The notes under the pieces: model-generated
What the model was told of the DNA's origin: nothing
Seen by the model: the letters and a program-made list of their open reading frames with translations, nothing else
Database searches by the model: none
Assembly: GCF_012273895.1 (NCBI RefSeq)
Contig: NC_052114.1
Location: 434,001 to 498,000 of the forward strand
DNA length: 64,000 nt
Direction of reading: 5' to 3'
Origin: Zerene cesonia
Lineage: Eukaryota > Arthropoda > Insecta > Lepidoptera > Pieridae
Position numbers and translations under genes: made by a program
Part shown: positions 59,910 to 64,000 of the stretch, piece after piece
Layout of the letters: the number at the start of each line of letters is the position of its first letter
How positions within the stretch are numbered: the stretch's first letter is position 1

Positions 59910-61630
59910 TTATTTTAGTAATGTATAATAGCTGTATGCCCCCTTGAGAATCTGAAATTAAAAAAATAAATAGAACTTGTAAACATGTTATATTCATACA
60001 TAATATTATGCTCGAATCTCAGATTGCTTTATAATCTAGGGCCTAAACATTTAATAATGTGTAATTTCCAATTAGCTGGGTATGAAAGCTACACACGGAC
60101 ATATTGCATTAAGCAAAATATAAAGAAGATGCATAAGACAAAACACATGTAAAATTAATAAAACCTGCAATTTAGTAAGCACATGCATTAATTAAAAAAT
60201 AGCAAATTGTCTATCAACAATGAACAAAACCACAGATACTATACCAGCAAAGTAAAAACTTTGCTAAAATATTTACCGCTAGAAAAGTCGCAAGCGTTAG
60301 GTTCGTAAATGGCCCAGCCCTAAATATGTGAACTATTTTTAGCTGACCAGCCAGTGTGAGAACATATTTTCTTTCAGTAACACTAGCTTTCCACCATTTA
60401 CTTTCGTAAGGCCCGCTTGCTACGTCGCCACTCTATAAAATTATAATACAAGATGTATAATTGCTGACGTGTTGTCGTGATTATAATATAGGAGCTAGTA
60501 CAGTATTATGTTATCTGTGATAGGAGATTTAAAAAAGCGTCTAGCATTTGCATTAAAAAAATAAGATGCAAATTATTCTATAAGACTTTTAGTGATTAAT
60601 AGAAAGATTTGGTAGTCTAATATTTTTTATTACTATAATAATCAAACATGTCTATAATATTCAAACGACGAAGCAATGCAATCTTTGCAGGCGTATGTTA
60701 GAAGGACACATTTTGAATTATAGAGATATGAGACAAGAAATGGTGATGATAAGAAAACGATTTAAATACGTAATTAAAAATTTTAAAAATTATATTTATG
60801 TCAAATGAAGATCATATACTCCTATTTCAATTATATAGGCAAACACGAGAAAATCAAACTACGATTTATATAATGAATTTTTTTAACTGAATGTTAAGAT
60901 AAATAGTAATCTTGATTCTAGACTAACTTTCACTAAGACGTCGTTGCTATGCCAACAGTACATGAATAACTGCGCTATTCCAAATATTAGGTATTCCGCC
61001 GTGAGCAGTAGTTGAGTTGTGTCTGGGGCCGACTGGAAAAAAATAACATGAAACAGGTAAATATTATAATAAATTTGGAAGTCGAAAATTCTTCGGCACA
61101 AATTGGGCTAGCTCGCACACAAGAAGAATTGATTAGAGCAGATTAGTTATATATAATATAATTGTAATCAATTATTATTACAATATGATTGTAATAAGTA
61201 GTAAGTAACACACCAAATAATATTTTGTTACAATATCTCAAAGGGTTTTGTTATCGTTTTCGTCGAAAGCTCCCAAGGCTTTTTTTTTTCGATTTTTTTA
61301 CCCAATACTAGCTTATGCCCGCGGCTTCGCACGTGTTTATATAGTAGTTCAATAAATTTTATTATACACAATATAATCACTCTACCTATTAAAAAAACAT
61401 CAAATTACGTTGTGTAATTTTAAAGATATATACATACATACACATTGCTTTATACTACGTAGGTAGTGATAATACCTATATATTAAAGGTTTTTTTAGAA
61501 AGTTCTATGATAATTCTTAGGGTATAAACTTACAGTTAATTCAAAAGCGCTTACGCACAGCATAAGGGAACAAATCACAACGTAGAAAAACATAACCGGC
61601 GATAGAAGCGAATCGAATGTTCGCGAATAT
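59910..61630 (-). CDS. Odorant receptor, C-terminal part (5' exons outside window)
   Basis: Four 3' exons: 61630-61534, 61032-60928, 60432-60277 and 59951-59910. They encode the last 132 residues plus one base of a split codon. They carry the insect odorant-receptor C-terminal pattern: a membrane segment (SPVMFFYVVICSLMLCVSAF), AEYLIFGIAQLFMYCWHSND with the typical Tyr-Cys-Trp-His before intracellular loop 3, ESKWWKASVTERKYV, and the last helix FRAGPFTNLTLATF / ILKGAYSYYTLLK followed by TAA. Such proteins pair with the co-receptor Orco as ligand-gated cation channels in antennal neurons. The first exon's phase requires an upstream exon. I found none in 61631-64000, so the remaining roughly 270 residues must lie further right. 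All visible splice sites are canonical and the frame is intact. Confidence 0.92.
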
Positions 61631-61945
61631 CTGAAACAAAAGCATACCTATGTATTGAAAATCTATATTGCTTTGGCAGGTTTTGAAAAGTATAATATAC
61701 ACATTAAATTATATTGATTGTATCACATTTTCGTGTCAATTTCCAGTTTCAAGATTAAATACTCTGCGCTCAGAATATTTTCATGACTACTTGTACAATG
61801 TTAATTTATGAATAATCTTTTTATTCTATAATATGATTACGGTTCTCATAAACGTGCTACATATGTAATGATTCTATATAGTTTTATAAATAGGAAATGG
61901 CATTAAAAGATAAAATGATTTTTACACACTTTTTATTAGCTTCAC

Positions 61946-61994
61946 CTGTATGTTTGTTTGTTTGTTTGTTTGTATGTTTGTTTGTTTGTTTGTA
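61946..61994 (+). repeat. (TTTG)n microsatellite at element edge
   Basis: About twelve GTTT units with one TATG interruption, directly followed by the element phrase CTGACTTCTTTGGGCGCGAT. Such runs often mark the 5' edge of this type of small lepidopteran element. Confidence 0.85.
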
Positions 61995-63801
61995 ACTGAC
62001 TTCTTTGGGCGCGATTTTGACCCACTTTAAACGGCCAGATTTCGTTCAAACTTTGTAGATTTATTGAGGACCGATGACAATACACTAATTTGATAAAATT
62101 ATTCCAGTTTTCAATTTGCAAAATATGATTTTTGTTAAAGCGTGTTTTATAGTTTTTTTAAACTATTATATTTTATTTATTTCACCATAATCTGTATACA
62201 ATTTTGTTTAGAGACTTCGTTCCTATTGCTAGGCATAACTTGTGTTAAAATATCCAGTCCATCCATCCTTTCCTACTTATTATATTATTACTTTAAGGTA
62301 AAAATTTATTGGTCATATTATTATAACCCCTTTCAAGGGTTTGTCCTCTTTTATTTGTAGAATAAAAATATTATTTTATTAGAGAACCCTAGGTTATATA
62401 GGTAATGTAAGGTATCGTTAGATTGGTTTCAGCGATTAAATCATATTTTATAATCTGTAAAAAATATGAAAATGTTTTTCAGAATTACTCTAATTGCTAT
62501 TGTTAAAATTAAAAAAATCTAAATAAATGACCTAGGTACTTGGCTTGAATATTTATCGTTAAATAAATATTTTACAGCATTTAATTCAGGGATGCATGAT
62601 AAAAATTATTAGAAAATTATATGCTTGAACTTTTAAATTAAATAAATATCAAACAAATTATTGTTTACAGTGAAAGTTAACGATGTGCGTTAAAAAAACT
62701 TTTCGAACTAGTGCATGCGGCCTTTATTTTATCGATACTTTCACGAATTTACGGTTAATTTTTTTCGATAAGTAGGTTTTATCTTTTAAGGTGTACATTT
62801 TAAGTATAAGATAAACAAATGAATTAGTGATGTATTTAAAAGCGAATTTATTTTGTAGCTCAAAAAATAAACCATATTTTTATGATAAAACTTAATAAAT
62901 AATCTAATAGAAAATATAAATAATGTATATTATTATAATAGAATATATTTTCATTTCCGATTGTTATAATGCTTAACCTACTTTTATGAGTTTTGTAAAC
63001 AATAATTAATTTGTAATTGGTCATATAGAAAAGAATGTTAATAAATGTTTTCCCCTGAAATTGATGACGAAATTTATTAATATTCATTATTATAGCCCCG
63101 TTTATTGTTAAATAAATGATAATCGATAAATATTTAACTTTAACATTTAAAAATTTCCAAATTAAAATACTAGACAAGTTTAGTTTTAAAGTGTTGTAAA
63201 ATAGTGAAAGGAAAGGAGTTATTAGATATAATGTATATAAAATAAGAATCTGTATTGACCTGAATGTGTATATATTTTAAAATATCATATCGGTTTTAAT
63301 ATTGAGAGCGTTGCGAAAGTCGATGAAATGTCGAATCAAAACAAGTTCGATCACGAAATGGTCAATTATCTGATTAGAAGCGCAATTTGAACGAATTATT
63401 TAAAAAATGCATCTTTGTTCTAATTTTACATTCCAAAGAATGCATGTAAAATTAAAATAAAGTTCTCTAGTATTATTACTATGCTACAGCATGGGTAAAG
63501 AGAATGCAATGACTCATTTCAGATGACTTTTATTCTTCTTATAATGTGCTTAATGCACCAAATTAATTTTTCCTTTTTTCTTTTTTTCTCTGATTTATTA
63601 CAGATACACTACTTTTTTATTAAATTGGAGCAATGTATACATTATGTGTTATTGGAAATCGAAGTTTTTGTTACCTACAATAAAATCTCTTTAATATCCA
63701 AAAAAACTAAATTTGTTTGCTTTTAGTTAGTTGGATAATATAGTTGGATAAATATCCAGAGAATTAATCTAGTGTTGGTGTCTGGTTACGACATATATAA
63801 A

Positions 63802-63829
63802 ATTCAGAATACTATATAGTATTCTGAAT
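63802..63829. repeat. Perfect 28-bp palindrome
   Basis: ATTCAGAATACTAT followed directly by its exact reverse complement ATAGTATTCTGAAT, with no spacer. It could be a cruciform or a remnant of a foldback element. No function is indicated. Confidence 0.95.
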
Positions 63830-64000
63830 GGTTTTCGAAATGAGATGGTATAGCCGCAAGTCGGCAAAGGCAAAAGGAAAACGTTTGCAAGAGAGTTCGA
63901 ATTTAAATAAAAGGAAATTTGTATTTATTAAAACTTTAAGTAATCTTTGTATAGCTCATTTGTTTACTGTATAATTCAATGTTAGGTAATATTTGCTTTT

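Larger units (their letters stand above)
61631..64000. other. AT-rich DNA, presumably odorant-receptor intron
   Basis: No exon recognised on either strand. Contains a (TTTG)n run at 61946-61994 within a small interspersed element (61919-62060, AACTGACTTCTTTGGGCGCG) and a perfect palindrome at 63802-63829. Since upstream exons are missing, this is probably intron sequence. Confidence 0.5.

Noticed and set aside
62142..63726. Hydrophobic open frames that might be missing odorant-receptor exons
   Set aside because: Phe/Ile/Tyr-rich translation of AT-rich DNA; wrong strand or no receptor motifs, and no donor in the phase required by the exon starting at 61630.
1..64000. CRISPR arrays, operons or ribosome binding sites
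   Set aside because: The window is clearly eukaryotic, and the tandem arrays seen have no unique spacers.

Overview
The window is AT-rich eukaryotic DNA with spliced genes, GT-AG introns and AATAAA poly(A) signals. It is most likely from a moth or butterfly (Lepidoptera). The reasons are an insect odorant-receptor C-terminus and dense short non-autonomous repeats typical of lepidopteran genomes: tRNA-headed SINEs ending in TGATGA runs, a 'GAGCTGGTGGTTCGCC' family, and 'CCCGCGGTTTCACCCGCG' elements. Two runs of exactly 1000 Ns (28108-29107, 42754-43753) are assembly gaps.

Layout. 1-23990 shows no convincing gene: it is AT-rich sequence with scattered repeats, hairpins and a few islands of higher GC (3.4-3.7 kb, 12.8-13.6 kb, 22.3 kb). 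At 23998-25602 (+) I reconstruct a small gene with a TATA box, a non-coding first exon, an 81-residue reading frame with a possible signal peptide, and a poly(A) signal. I do not recognise its product. 25603-38467 is repeats, a gap and non-coding DNA. At 38468-41004 (+) a four-exon gene encodes a 185-residue protein with four C2H2 zinc fingers and an N-terminal PLDLS motif (CtBP-binding type).

Convergent with it, 51204-41816 (-) carries the complete coding sequence of the tRNA/mRNA pseudouridine synthase PUS7 (TruD family): 11 exons, 746 residues, with the second gap confined to intron 10. Two of its exons are extremely GC-rich, and one of these holds an uninterrupted (GCG)11 alanine run. Upstream, 58805-55909 (-) is a four-exon PIH1-domain protein, probably an Hsp90/R2TP-type cochaperone. 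Next, 61630-59910 (-) holds the last four exons of an odorant receptor whose 5' exons lie beyond the right edge.

The recognisable genes are unrelated in function: RNA modification, chaperone-assisted assembly, olfaction and transcriptional control. They give no sign of a shared pathway. PUS7, the PIH1 gene and the receptor run head to tail on the minus strand. All exon boundaries were derived by hand from splice signals and phase continuity, without transcript data.
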